Part shown: in pieces, positions 25,538 to 33,760 of the stretch
How positions within the stretch are numbered: the stretch's first letter is position 1
Layout of the letters: each line of letters starts with the position of its first letter
Assembly: GCA_025356235.1 (NCBI GenBank)
Contig: JANXUL010000111.1
Coordinates: 1 to 38,167, forward strand
Reading direction: 5' to 3'
Source of the DNA: Bacteroidota bacterium
GTDB lineage: Bacteria; Bacteroidota; Bacteroidia; Chitinophagales; Chitinophagaceae
DNA: 38,167 bases
Made by a program: the position numbers and the translations under genes
Notes under the pieces: generated by a model
What the model was told of the DNA's origin: nothing
The model's database searches: none
The model's input: the letters and a program-made list of their open reading frames with translations, nothing else

Positions 25538-27073
25538 ATGACAGAAAAAATACTTATCCTCGATTTTGGGAGCCAGTTTACACAATTAATTGCCCGTGCT
25601 GTTAGAGAAGCCAATGTATTTTGCGAGATTATTCCGTTTCAGAAATCGTTTACAATAGAGCCTGGTCTTAAAGGTATTATCCTCAGCGGCTCCCCTTTTA
25701 GTGTAAATGAAGAAAATGCACCTTCAGTGGATGTTGCAACATTTATACAGGAGGTTCCTGTATTGGGTATTTGTTATGGCGCACAATTAACCGCCAAACT
25801 TTTTGGTGGCAGGGTTGATAAATCAAATAAAAGGGAATATGGCCGTGCGCGGCTACAAAAACAAAAAGAAGATATTTTATTCAAAGGAATTGCTGACCAA
25901 TCACAGGTATGGATGAGCCATAGTGATTCAATAGTTGCTTTACCGGAAGGCTTTGAAGTATTAGCCACTACAGAAAGTATTCCCATAGCAGGTTTCAAAA
26001 AAACTGGTGCCGATGCAAGGGCTATATACGGCATCCAGTTTCATCCGGAAGTATATCATTCTACGGAAGGAAAAAAAATCATTACTAATTTTTTGGTAGA
26101 TATCTGCGGTTGCAGTCAAAACTGGACCCCCGCTTCTTTTGTTAGTGAAACAGTAGCCAAACTAAAAGAGCAGATTGGTGATAGTCATGTAATCATGGCC
26201 CTGAGTGGCGGAGTAGATAGTACTGTAGCAGCCACATTAATCAGCAAAGCCATTGGAGAAAGGTTGCACGGAATATTTGTAGATAATGGCGTATTACGCA
26301 AAAATGAATTTGAGCAGGTTCTTGAAACTTACACGGCCATCGGCCTGAATGTAAAAGGTATTGATGCCAAACAAATGTTTTACGATGCATTCAAAGGCAA
26401 GACAGATCCTGAAGAAAAAAGAAAAGTGATCGGTAAATTATTCATTGATGTATTTCATGAAGAATCCAAAAAAGTAACCGGTGTAAAATTTCTGGGGCAG
26501 GGCACCATTTATCCTGATGTGATTGAAAGTGTAAGTGTACATGGTCCTTCACAAACCATTAAATCGCACCACAATGTTGGCGGGTTGCCAGATATCATGC
26601 ATTTGGAACTGGTAGAACCTTTACGATATTTATTTAAAGATGAAGTAAGAAAAGTAGGTATTGAACTAGGCATCCCAACAGATATGATCGGCCGCCACCC
26701 TTTTCCGGGCCCCGGTTTAGCGATCAGGATTTTGGGTGAGGTAACCGAGGAAAAAGTACAACTTTTACAGGCTGCTGATGAGATTTACATACAGGGACTA
26801 AAAGATAGTAACCTCTATTCTTCGGTATGGCAGGCCGGCACGATTTTACTGCCGGTGAAAAGTGTAGGTGTTATGGGTGACGAAAGAACCTATGAATTTA
26901 CCGTGGCTTTACGGGCCGTAACCTCTGTAGATGGGATGACGGCGGACTGGGCACATTTACCTTATGAGTTCCTGGCAGATATTTCGAATGAGATCATTAA
27001 TAATGTAAGAGGGATAAACCGGGTGGTGTATGATATCAGCAGTAAACCGCCCGCTACAATCGAATGGGAGTAG
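25538..27073 (+). CDS. guaA: GMP synthase (glutamine-hydrolysing)
   Basis: GuaA turns XMP into GMP using ATP and glutamine. The 511-residue protein has an N-terminal class I glutaminase (1-190) with the nucleophile C79 in GICYGAQ and the HPE motif in [11 protein letters not shown], an ATP-pyrophosphatase domain with the P-loop [11 protein letters not shown] (about 222-232), and the C-terminal dimerisation domain with [14 protein letters not shown] and the closing KPPATIEWE. All parts are complete and of usual length. The next gene on the strand begins 39 bases later and may share its transcript. Confidence 0.98.
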   Translation: MTEKILILDFGSQFTQLIARAVREANVFCEIIPFQKSFTIEPGLKGIILSGSPFSVNEENAPSVDVATFIQEVPVLGICYGAQLTAKLFGGRVDKSNKREYGRARLQKQKEDILFKGIADQSQVWMSHSDSIVALPEGFEVLATTESIPIAGFKKTGADARAIYGIQFHPEVYHSTEGKKIITNFLVDICGCSQNWTPASFVSETVAKLKEQIGDSHVIMALSGGVDSTVAATLISKAIGERLHGIFVDNGVLRKNEFEQVLETYTAIGLNVKGIDAKQMFYDAFKGKTDPEEKRKVIGKLFIDVFHEESKKVTGVKFLGQGTIYPDVIESVSVHGPSQTIKSHHNVGGLPDIMHLELVEPLRYLFKDEVRKVGIELGIPTDMIGRHPFPGPGLAIRILGEVTEEKVQLLQAADEIYIQGLKDSNLYSSVWQAGTILLPVKSVGVMGDERTYEFTVALRAVTSVDGMTADWAHLPYEFLADISNEIINNVRGINRVVYDISSKPPATIEWE

Positions 27074-27111
27074 CGAGGCATGCTATTTGTACGATGATCT
27101 AAAACTTCGAT

Positions 27112-28281
27112 ATGAGATTGATTTTTGGGGTGTTATTTATGCTGGCTGAATTATGCCTGGCACTTCCTGTTTCAGCACAGACTGATACGGTTAAACCACT
27201 GAAAGTTGCCGTATTTGCCCCGGTGTATCTTGATTCGGCCTTTACCGAGACAGGCTATAAATTGGGCAGGAACCTTATACCTAAATATATTTTACCCGGA
27301 CTTGAGTTTTATAATGGTGTTATGCTGGCCATTGATTCTTTGAATATAGAAAAAGCACCGGTAGAAGTATTTTTCTATGATAGTAAAAGTACAACAAACC
27401 CTGTTGAAGAAGTATTGGAAAGACCTGAGTTGACTGATATTTCATTGATCATCGCTTCCTTCAATACCCGAAGTGATGTAAAACCATTGGCTGATTTTGC
27501 ATTACAGCATACTATACCGCTTATCTCATCTATTTATCCGAACGATGGCGGTGTTAGGGCCAACCCATTCTTTGTGATGATTAACCCAACACTCAAAACA
27601 CATATTGAAGCAATCTATAAATACTTGCACCGGGCATATCCTTTAGAAAATATAATCCTGTTTAGAAGAAGCGGGGCAATAGAAGATATGATATTGTCTG
27701 TTTTAAACAGCATCAACAAAAAAACACCAGGTCTCCCATTAAAATTAAAGATAATTGAACTCTCTGATGAGTTTACACCTGAGCAGGTAACCGCTTATTT
27801 AGACAGCACCCGAAAAAATATCCTGTTATGCGGCACATTAAATGAAGCATTCGGCATGAATCTGGTAAAGGCAGTGAGCAGTTCAAAGAGCTATCGTTCT
27901 GTTATTATGGGTATGCCTACATGGGATGGTATTAAAGACCTGGGCAAGGATGCGGAAATTATTTACTCAACGCCTTATAATTTTTCCAGAACCGATAAAC
28001 CCAGCGTACAACTTACCAATAAATACAGGGCCAAATACACAGGCAGGCCAAGCGATATGGTTTTTAAAGGGTTTGAAAGCATGTACCATTTTACAAAATT
28101 ATTATTGACCCATGGAAATGGATTAATCAATAATCTTTCTTCCAAAGAATATAAACTCTTCAACGACTTTGATATCCAGCCGGTAAACCCTGATAAAGAA
28201 AATTTTCTGCCCGATTACCTGGAAAATAAAAAAATCTATTTCATCCGCAAAATGGATGGACAGGTAAAATCCATCAACTGA
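27112..28281 (+). CDS. Periplasmic-binding-protein-fold (type 1) protein, stand-alone
   Basis: This 389-residue protein has a signal peptide (1-23, ending VSAQ) and a type 1 periplasmic binding fold: a first domain with LKVAVFAPVYLDSAF, GLEFYNGVMLAIDSL and EVFFYDSKST, and later IPLISSIYPNDGG and VIMGMPTWDGI. In Bacteroidota such proteins resemble amino-acid receptor-like domains fused to LysM in other genomes; no LysM is present here. No ABC permease or ATPase is near, so transport is not supported. It lies 39 bases after guaA. Ligand and role are unknown. Confidence 0.75.
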   Translation: MRLIFGVLFMLAELCLALPVSAQTDTVKPLKVAVFAPVYLDSAFTETGYKLGRNLIPKYILPGLEFYNGVMLAIDSLNIEKAPVEVFFYDSKSTTNPVEEVLERPELTDISLIIASFNTRSDVKPLADFALQHTIPLISSIYPNDGGVRANPFFVMINPTLKTHIEAIYKYLHRAYPLENIILFRRSGAIEDMILSVLNSINKKTPGLPLKLKIIELSDEFTPEQVTAYLDSTRKNILLCGTLNEAFGMNLVKAVSSSKSYRSVIMGMPTWDGIKDLGKDAEIIYSTPYNFSRTDKPSVQLTNKYRAKYTGRPSDMVFKGFESMYHFTKLLLTHGNGLINNLSSKEYKLFNDFDIQPVNPDKENFLPDYLENKKIYFIRKMDGQVKSIN

Positions 28282-28321
28282 TCCCCAAACATTTTTAGCC
28301 TGTTCTTGTTAATAACAAATA

Positions 28322-28501
28322 ATGCATGCAGGAAAAGCTAATAAATCATACCTCGCTGTCAAAACCTGTGTGGTTTGTCAACGCCCGTTTACCTGGCGTA
28401 AAAAATGGGAAAAAGTATGGGATGAAGTGAAATACTGCAGTGAACAATGCAAAAGAAATAAGCCACAGAACTCTACCGGTTCACAAACACCAACAACCTG
28501 A
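28322..28501 (+). CDS. DUF2256 zinc-ribbon small protein
   Basis: This 59-residue gene is short enough to be missed by usual length cut-offs. The protein has two CxxC/CxxxC pairs, C16-V-V-C19 and C39-S-E-Q-C43, around the strongly conserved block CQRPFTWRKKWEKVWDEVKYC. This is the complete signature of the DUF2256 family, which should bind one zinc. From memory, members often sit next to cryptochrome/photolyase or other DNA-repair genes; here the next gene is the Lhr-type repair helicase, 53 bases on. The function is not known. Start is the first ATG after the previous gene. Confidence 0.85.
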   Translation: MHAGKANKSYLAVKTCVVCQRPFTWRKKWEKVWDEVKYCSEQCKRNKPQNSTGSQTPTT

Positions 28502-28553
28502 AAGCGGTTAATTTGTATCTTACAGATATCACTGCAAAGAATGTAACCGGCTT

Positions 28554-31043
28554 ATGAAACTGCAACAAACCCAAGGATATAGTATCATCACACAATGGCT
28601 TACCCACAAACAGTTTCAGCCTTTTGCATTCCAGCTGGAAGCATGGAAAAACATTAATAAAGGGGAAAGTGGATTGGTAAATGCCCCAACGGGTTGTGGC
28701 AAGACTTTTTCTGTTTATCTGGGATCTCTTATTCAGTTTATTAATGAACATCCGAAAGATTTCAACAGTAAAAAAAATAATGGCCTGCAGTTATTATGGA
28801 TAACCCCACTCCGTGCGCTTGCCAAAGATATTGGTCGGGCCATGGAAGAGGTGATTGCCGAGCTTGGCCTGCAATGGCGTATTGGCATCCGCAATGGGGA
28901 TACAGATACTGCAGAGAGGCAGAAACAAAAACGCAATATGCCCGAAGTGCTTATCATTACCCCGGAGAGCCTGCATTTGTTATTGGCACAGAAAGATTAT
29001 CCTGAAACATTTCAAACCCTTCGCATCATCGCTGTAGATGAATGGCATGAATTGATTGGGAGTAAACGGGGGGTTCAGGTAGAGTTGGCATTGAGCAGGA
29101 TTGTGAATTGTAAAAAATCCATTGAACATGGTCCATCCTCCATCGTCCATACTCCTTGCATATGGGGTATCAGTGCAACCATTGGCAATCTTACAGAAGC
29201 GAAGGAAGTATTACTCTCTCCTCTTAAAAAAGAAGGTATTATCATCAGGGCAAAGATTGATAAACCCATACAGGTAGCATCCATATTGCCTGATGAGATT
29301 GAGAAATACCCCTGGTCGGGACATTTGGGAATACGGCTGGCAGAAAAATTAATTCCCATTATCGAACAAAGTAAAACCACACTCATTTTTATCAATACAA
29401 GGGGTATGAGTGAAACTTGGTATCAGACATTACTCACTGTTGCACCACAATTGGCCGGTGCCATTGCCCTGCACCATGGCAGTATTGAACAGGAATTACG
29501 GTTATGGGTGGAAGAAGCATTGCATACAGAAAAGTTAAAAGCGGTAGTCTGTACATCCAGCCTCGACCTCGGAGTTGATTTCCGCCCGGTAGATACGGTT
29601 ATACAGGTAGGCTCACCAAAAGGAGTCGCACGATTTTTACAAAGGGCCGGAAGAAGCGGGCACCGTCCCGGCGAAATCAGCAAAATATATTTTCTACCTA
29701 CCCATTCATTGGAATTATTGGAAGTAGCCGCATTAAAACAAGCCATTAAAGAAACAGCTATTGAAAGCCGCGAGCCCATGTTGCTATGTTTTGATGTGTT
29801 ACTGCAATTCCTTTGCACATTGGCCATCAGTGATGGATTTGAAGCGAATAATTTATATGATGAAATAAAAAGCACCTATTGTTTTGCAGAGATGACAGAG
29901 ATGGAATGGCAGGAAATATTACTTCACCTGACAATAGGCGGCAAAGCCCTGCAGCAATATGATGAATATAAAAAAGTAGAAATAGACAACGGTATTTACC
30001 GGATAACCAATCGGAGGATAGCTATGCGCCATCGTATGCATATAGGCACCATTGTAAGCGATGCGATGTTAAAAGTAAAACTTATGAGTGGCGGGTATAT
30101 CGGGGTAATTGAAGAATGGTTCATCAGCCGCTTAGACCCTGGAGAAGTGTTTACACTCGCCGGCAGAAACCTGGAACTGGTGATGATAAAAGATATGACG
30201 GTGCTGGTTCGCAAATCATCCTCAAAAAAATCAAAAGTGCCTTCGTGGATGGGCGGGCGCATGAGTTTAACAGCTAATCTTGGAAAGATACTGCGCGAAA
30301 CATTCAATAAGGTATTGATTGACGAAAGGGAAATAGAATTAAAAAGTCTGCATAGCCTTTTTTTATTGCAGCAGGAACTTTCGCATATACCAAGGGCCAA
30401 TGAATTACTGGTTGAACAGATAGAAGATAAAAATGGTTACCATTTATTAGTGTATCCCTTCGAAGGGCGGCAGGTGCATGAAGCCATGAGTGCAATCATG
30501 GCATACAGAATAGGGCAACAGTTACCCATCACTTTTTCAATTTCCATGAATGATTATGGTTTTGAACTGCTGAGCGATCAACCGATACCGGTTGATGACA
30601 GTAATGTTCGGGAACTTTTCACCACAGAAAATCTGTTACTCGATATTCAGAAAAGTATGAACAGTACAGAAATGGCCCGGCGGAAATTTCGCGATATCGC
30701 TGTTATTGGAGGGTTAATTTTTCAGGGCATGCCGGGTGAAAAAAAGAAAGCCAGGCATTTACAGTCATCCGCATCGCTGTTGTTTAAAGTGTTTGAAGAA
30801 TATGATCCTAATAATATTTTACTACGACAGGCATACCATGAAGTTTTGATGCAGCAAATGGATGAAGTAAGGCTGCGTAACGCATTAAACAGGATTTATC
30901 ACAGTAACATCATTGTAACCTTTCCACAAAAATTAACACCACTCTCCTTCCCTATTATAGTAGATGGATTAAGCCGTATAAATCTTTCATCCGAAAAATT
31001 AGAAGACAGGGTAAGGAAAATGCAGCTTCAATTAGAGGGCTAA
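28554..31043 (+). CDS. Ligase-associated Lhr-type DEXH-box DNA helicase
   Basis: This 829-residue superfamily 2 helicase matches the Lhr core. It has Walker A NAPTGCGKT (43-51), the DEWH box (162-165, DEVH in many Lhr proteins), motif III ISATIGN, motif V SSLDLGVDF and motif VI QRAGRSGHRPG. A winged-helix and a C-terminal Lhr-specific domain follow. In many bacteria this helicase is encoded with an ATP-dependent ligase, an exonuclease and PdeM as a DNA damage response set; here only PdeM follows, 105 bases on. It should unwind DNA or RNA-DNA hybrids in the 3'-5' direction. Confidence 0.93.
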   Translation: MKLQQTQGYSIITQWLTHKQFQPFAFQLEAWKNINKGESGLVNAPTGCGKTFSVYLGSLIQFINEHPKDFNSKKNNGLQLLWITPLRALAKDIGRAMEEVIAELGLQWRIGIRNGDTDTAERQKQKRNMPEVLIITPESLHLLLAQKDYPETFQTLRIIAVDEWHELIGSKRGVQVELALSRIVNCKKSIEHGPSSIVHTPCIWGISATIGNLTEAKEVLLSPLKKEGIIIRAKIDKPIQVASILPDEIEKYPWSGHLGIRLAEKLIPIIEQSKTTLIFINTRGMSETWYQTLLTVAPQLAGAIALHHGSIEQELRLWVEEALHTEKLKAVVCTSSLDLGVDFRPVDTVIQVGSPKGVARFLQRAGRSGHRPGEISKIYFLPTHSLELLEVAALKQAIKETAIESREPMLLCFDVLLQFLCTLAISDGFEANNLYDEIKSTYCFAEMTEMEWQEILLHLTIGGKALQQYDEYKKVEIDNGIYRITNRRIAMRHRMHIGTIVSDAMLKVKLMSGGYIGVIEEWFISRLDPGEVFTLAGRNLELVMIKDMTVLVRKSSSKKSKVPSWMGGRMSLTANLGKILRETFNKVLIDEREIELKSLHSLFLLQQELSHIPRANELLVEQIEDKNGYHLLVYPFEGRQVHEAMSAIMAYRIGQQLPITFSISMNDYGFELLSDQPIPVDDSNVRELFTTENLLLDIQKSMNSTEMARRKFRDIAVIGGLIFQGMPGEKKKARHLQSSASLLFKVFEEYDPNNILLRQAYHEVLMQQMDEVRLRNALNRIYHSNIIVTFPQKLTPLSFPIIVDGLSRINLSSEKLEDRVRKMQLQLEG

Positions 31044-31131
31044 GAAATAAAAAAGAAAAGATATTTATTACACGCAAATATATTTTCTCACTATACTATT
31101 TTATCTTCTTACCTTCTTTTATCTCTTAGGC

Positions 31132-31139
31132 TATCTTTA
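31132..31139 (+). promoter_or_regulatory. Likely -7 box for PdeM gene (TATCTTTA)
   Basis: Seven of eight positions match TAnnTTTG. The box ends 9 bases before the ATG at 31149, so a second start of transcription after the helicase gene with a nearly leaderless mRNA is possible. Confidence 0.35.
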
Positions 31140-31148
31140 CACTGCTTT

Positions 31149-31811
31149 ATGACTGCCCCAATAAAACACATTATACAAAACAGTACTTTCTGGTTATCGC
31201 CGCACCGTTGTTTGTATTGGGAGGAAGAGCAGGCATTAATATTATCGGACCTGCATTTTGGCAAGACTGGCCATTTTAGAAAAAGCGGTATCCCTGTACC
31301 CCAAAATGTATTTATTGAAGACCTGCAAAGATTGATGGATCAGATAGCCTATTTTAAACCCAGGCAAATTATCGCCGTAGGCGACCTGTTTCATAGCGAG
31401 GCAAACAAAGAACTGGACCTGTTTGTAAAATGGAGAAACGATTTTCCGGAACTTGTTTTTATTCTTGTCAGGGGCAATCACGATATACTCTCTGCAGAAT
31501 GGTATTCAAAAGCCGGGATACAGGTACAGGAAGGTTCTTACACTTTGGGCGGATTTGATTTTCTGCATGATCCCGCAGAAGTAAATATGGAAACAGAGGG
31601 AGCTAATTTTATCTTTTCCGGGCATATTCATCCCGGTGTACATATCAGTGGTTTGGGAAAGCAAAGTTTGCAGTTTCCCTGTTATTACATTACCAGCAGG
31701 TTAGCGATACTTCCGGCATTTAGTAAATTTAGCGGGCTGGCGATTATAAAAAAGAAAAAATATGAAACGGTATATGCTATCGTGAACCAGTCATTAGTAA
31801 ACATACAATGA
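31149..31811 (+). CDS. pdeM: Ligase-associated DNA damage response endonuclease PdeM
   Basis: This 220-residue calcineurin-like metallophosphoesterase has the family's metal sites in order: LSDLHFGKTGHFRKSG (about 34-49), VGDLFHSEAN, VRGNHDIL and FSGHIHPGVHI. The text LSDLHFGKxxHFRKxGIPVP is characteristic of PdeM, an Mn-dependent phosphodiesterase/endonuclease linked to the Lhr helicase. It follows the helicase gene and overlaps the next gene by ATGA at 31808-31811, so the three may act together or at least be co-transcribed. Confidence 0.9.
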   Translation: MTAPIKHIIQNSTFWLSPHRCLYWEEEQALILSDLHFGKTGHFRKSGIPVPQNVFIEDLQRLMDQIAYFKPRQIIAVGDLFHSEANKELDLFVKWRNDFPELVFILVRGNHDILSAEWYSKAGIQVQEGSYTLGGFDFLHDPAEVNMETEGANFIFSGHIHPGVHISGLGKQSLQFPCYYITSRLAILPAFSKFSGLAIIKKKKYETVYAIVNQSLVNIQ

Positions 31812-32710
31812 TCAAAATAGCTTTCGATCCTGTTTATGCACACCCGCTACCCGAAGGGCACCGTTTTCCGATGTTGAAATATGAATTGATACCGGCGCAA
31901 TTACTGCATGAAGGAAGCATTACCACTTTGAATTTATTTTCACCGGCATCTTGCAAAGAAGAAACCGTTTTAGGCACGCATACTAAACCCTATTTTGATA
32001 AACTAATTGAGCAAACCCTTACCCTATCTGAACAAAGAAAAATCGGCTTCCCGCAATCACCGGAATTAACCAAACGGGAATTAATCATTACACAAGGCAC
32101 AGTTGATTGTTGCCATTATGCTTTACAACATGGGGTGGCATTAAATGTGGCTGGTGGAACACATCATGCTTTTGCCGACCGGGGCGAAGGTTTTTGTTTG
32201 TTGAACGATATGGCCATTGCTTCGAATTATTTACTCAAAAACCAGCTCGCCAAACAGATCCTTATCATTGACCTTGATGTGCACCAGGGAAATGGCACAG
32301 CAAAATTATTTGAACAAAACCCTGCTGTTTTTACGTTCAGCATGCATGGCGCACACAATTATCCTTTCCACAAAGAAATCTCAGACCTTGATATCCCTTT
32401 GAATGAAGGGACGGATGATGCAACTTATCTGACATTACTATCCGATACCTTACCCGAACTGATCAGGAAAGTAAAACCTGACTTTGCATTTTACTTATCA
32501 GGTGTGGATATTTTGGATACTGATAAATTCGGCAAGTTAAAAGTGAGTCCTGAAGGATGCCGGCAAAGGGATAAAATTGTTTTCGAACTCCTCAAACAAC
32601 ATCATATCCCTGTAACGGTAGCCATGGGTGGCGGGTATTCTGCTGATATCAAAATTATTGTTGAGGCACATTGTAATACTTTTCGATTGGCGAAAGAATT
32701 TTTTGAATAA
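31808..32710 (+). CDS. Histone-deacetylase-like (acetoin utilisation family) amidohydrolase
   Basis: This 300-residue enzyme belongs to the HDAC/AcuC/APAH superfamily. The catalytic His pair is H119-H120 in GGTHHAF. The zinc ligands are D157 and H159 in LDVHQGNG and D239 in SGVDILDTDKFG. The transition-state Tyr is Y277 in GGGYSAD. All are present, so it should be active in removing acyl groups from lysine or polyamines. Its start overlaps the PdeM stop by ATGA, which points to translational coupling. The substrate cannot be told. Confidence 0.92.
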   Translation: MIKIAFDPVYAHPLPEGHRFPMLKYELIPAQLLHEGSITTLNLFSPASCKEETVLGTHTKPYFDKLIEQTLTLSEQRKIGFPQSPELTKRELIITQGTVDCCHYALQHGVALNVAGGTHHAFADRGEGFCLLNDMAIASNYLLKNQLAKQILIIDLDVHQGNGTAKLFEQNPAVFTFSMHGAHNYPFHKEISDLDIPLNEGTDDATYLTLLSDTLPELIRKVKPDFAFYLSGVDILDTDKFGKLKVSPEGCRQRDKIVFELLKQHHIPVTVAMGGGYSADIKIIVEAHCNTFRLAKEFFE

Positions 32711-32800
32711 GCCTAGTGGCAGCGAAGCCCTTTTGCCAATCTTAAAGCGCCAGTATCCTAAACTCTCCTCCATGCAACTCTGTTCACTCCTTGAGAAAGA

Positions 32801-33553
32801 TCAATTAAATTTTTTCTTCAGGCTGCTTACCTGCTCCTGCAAATTATTCACCATACCAACCAGTTGGTTTACATCCCAACGTGGGCCGGTATTTGCTTTT
32901 TGCATAATGTATACCGCTTTCCATACTTCCAGTACATCTTCGGAACTTACATTATAGGGTTCATATTGCGGGTTATCGCTGAGCAGGGTAATTTTATTTT
33001 TTAAGCGGTTATTCTTAATGATACGTTTATATACCACACCTTCATTTTTAGATAATACTACATAGGTATTACTATTCTTCACATCCTCCAGGTCTTCTAC
33101 TTTTTCACCAACGATTACACTGCCGCTGGGCGTGGGTAACATGCTATCCCCCACAATTTCAAAAGCACGGTATTGGCCAGGCCCCAACATCGGCAGGGTA
33201 AATGTATTCAGCTCATCCACAAATTCAGGATCGCCATAACCGGCTAAATAACCTGCTGCCGCTTTTACGGGTACAAAACGTACCTCCGCAACTTCAGATA
33301 CCATCTTCATCTGCCTGCGTTTTTCGAGGTAACTGATGGCTTTGGGAGCCGACAGGTCTTTAAATAAAAAATCTTCCAGGCTCAGTTTAAATATATTACA
33401 GATCACTTCCATCACTTCGAGCCGGGGCTCTGCACGCTCTTCTTCATAAGCACCTACCAGCGATCTTTTGATCTTCAATTTATTGGCAAATTCTTCCTGG
33501 GTCCAGCCACGGAGCTTGCGCAGGTAACGTAAATTTTTTCCGGCGTTTGACAT
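32801..33553 (-). CDS. XRE-family repressor with LexA-like S24 autoprotease domain
   Basis: This 250-residue regulator has an N-terminal helix-turn-helix (about 7-62; WTQEEFANKLKIKRSLVGAYEEER), a linker, and a C-terminal S24 domain with S137 in VGDSMLPTPSG and K176 in EGVVYKRI as the Ser-Lys dyad. An Ala100-Gly101 pair in KAAAGYLAG stands where LexA-type repressors are cut. The very C-terminus (225-250) is a short coiled coil. It resembles CI/LexA-like repressors that are inactivated on DNA damage. Two TAAC-N7-GTTA sites directly before its ATG suggest autoregulation. It lies next to the Lhr/PdeM genes, pointing the other way. Confidence 0.9.
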   Translation of the reverse strand: MSNAGKNLRYLRKLRGWTQEEFANKLKIKRSLVGAYEEERAEPRLEVMEVICNIFKLSLEDFLFKDLSAPKAISYLEKRRQMKMVSEVAEVRFVPVKAAAGYLAGYGDPEFVDELNTFTLPMLGPGQYRAFEIVGDSMLPTPSGSVIVGEKVEDLEDVKNSNTYVVLSKNEGVVYKRIIKNNRLKNKITLLSDNPQYEPYNVSSEDVLEVWKAVYIMQKANTGPRWDVNQLVGMVNNLQEQVSSLKKKFN

Positions 33554-33554
33554 A

Positions 33555-33595
33555 GCTAACTGATTTAGTTAGCAATTTACTAACATTTTTAGTTA
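33555..33595. promoter_or_regulatory. Two matching operators TAAC-N7-GTTA before the S24 repressor gene
   Basis: Site 1: GCTAACT-N5-AGTTAGC at 33555-33573. Site 2: TAAC-N7-GTTA at 33581-33595. Both share CTAAC...TTTAGTTA, and the cores begin 24 bases apart. Site 1 ends one base before the repressor ATG; a downstream TTTAGTTA-type half also lies near the divergent gap. Symmetric sites next to a HTH gene fit autoregulation. Confidence 0.65.
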
Positions 33596-33760
33596 TTACA
33601 AAATATTTTTTTTATACTCCCCTCTTTTTATGAAAAAGTACACTGTGTTATAACAGATAATCATTACCGAACCCTTCGGTTTGTCTAAAAACGTTCATAT
33701 ATTTTAATAGGCAAAATAAAACCCATGATGTATTTTCCTTTTTCCAAACTCGGATACAAC

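Noticed and set aside
32711-32800. Terminator between the deacetylase and the S24 repressor genes
   Set aside because: No stem longer than five pairs followed by a T-tract is visible in this 90-base gap.
33666-33680. Hairpin ACCGAA-CCC-TTCGGT upstream of the M14 gene as a terminator
   Set aside because: Only six pairs, no T-tract, and no transcript that would end there; it may be chance.
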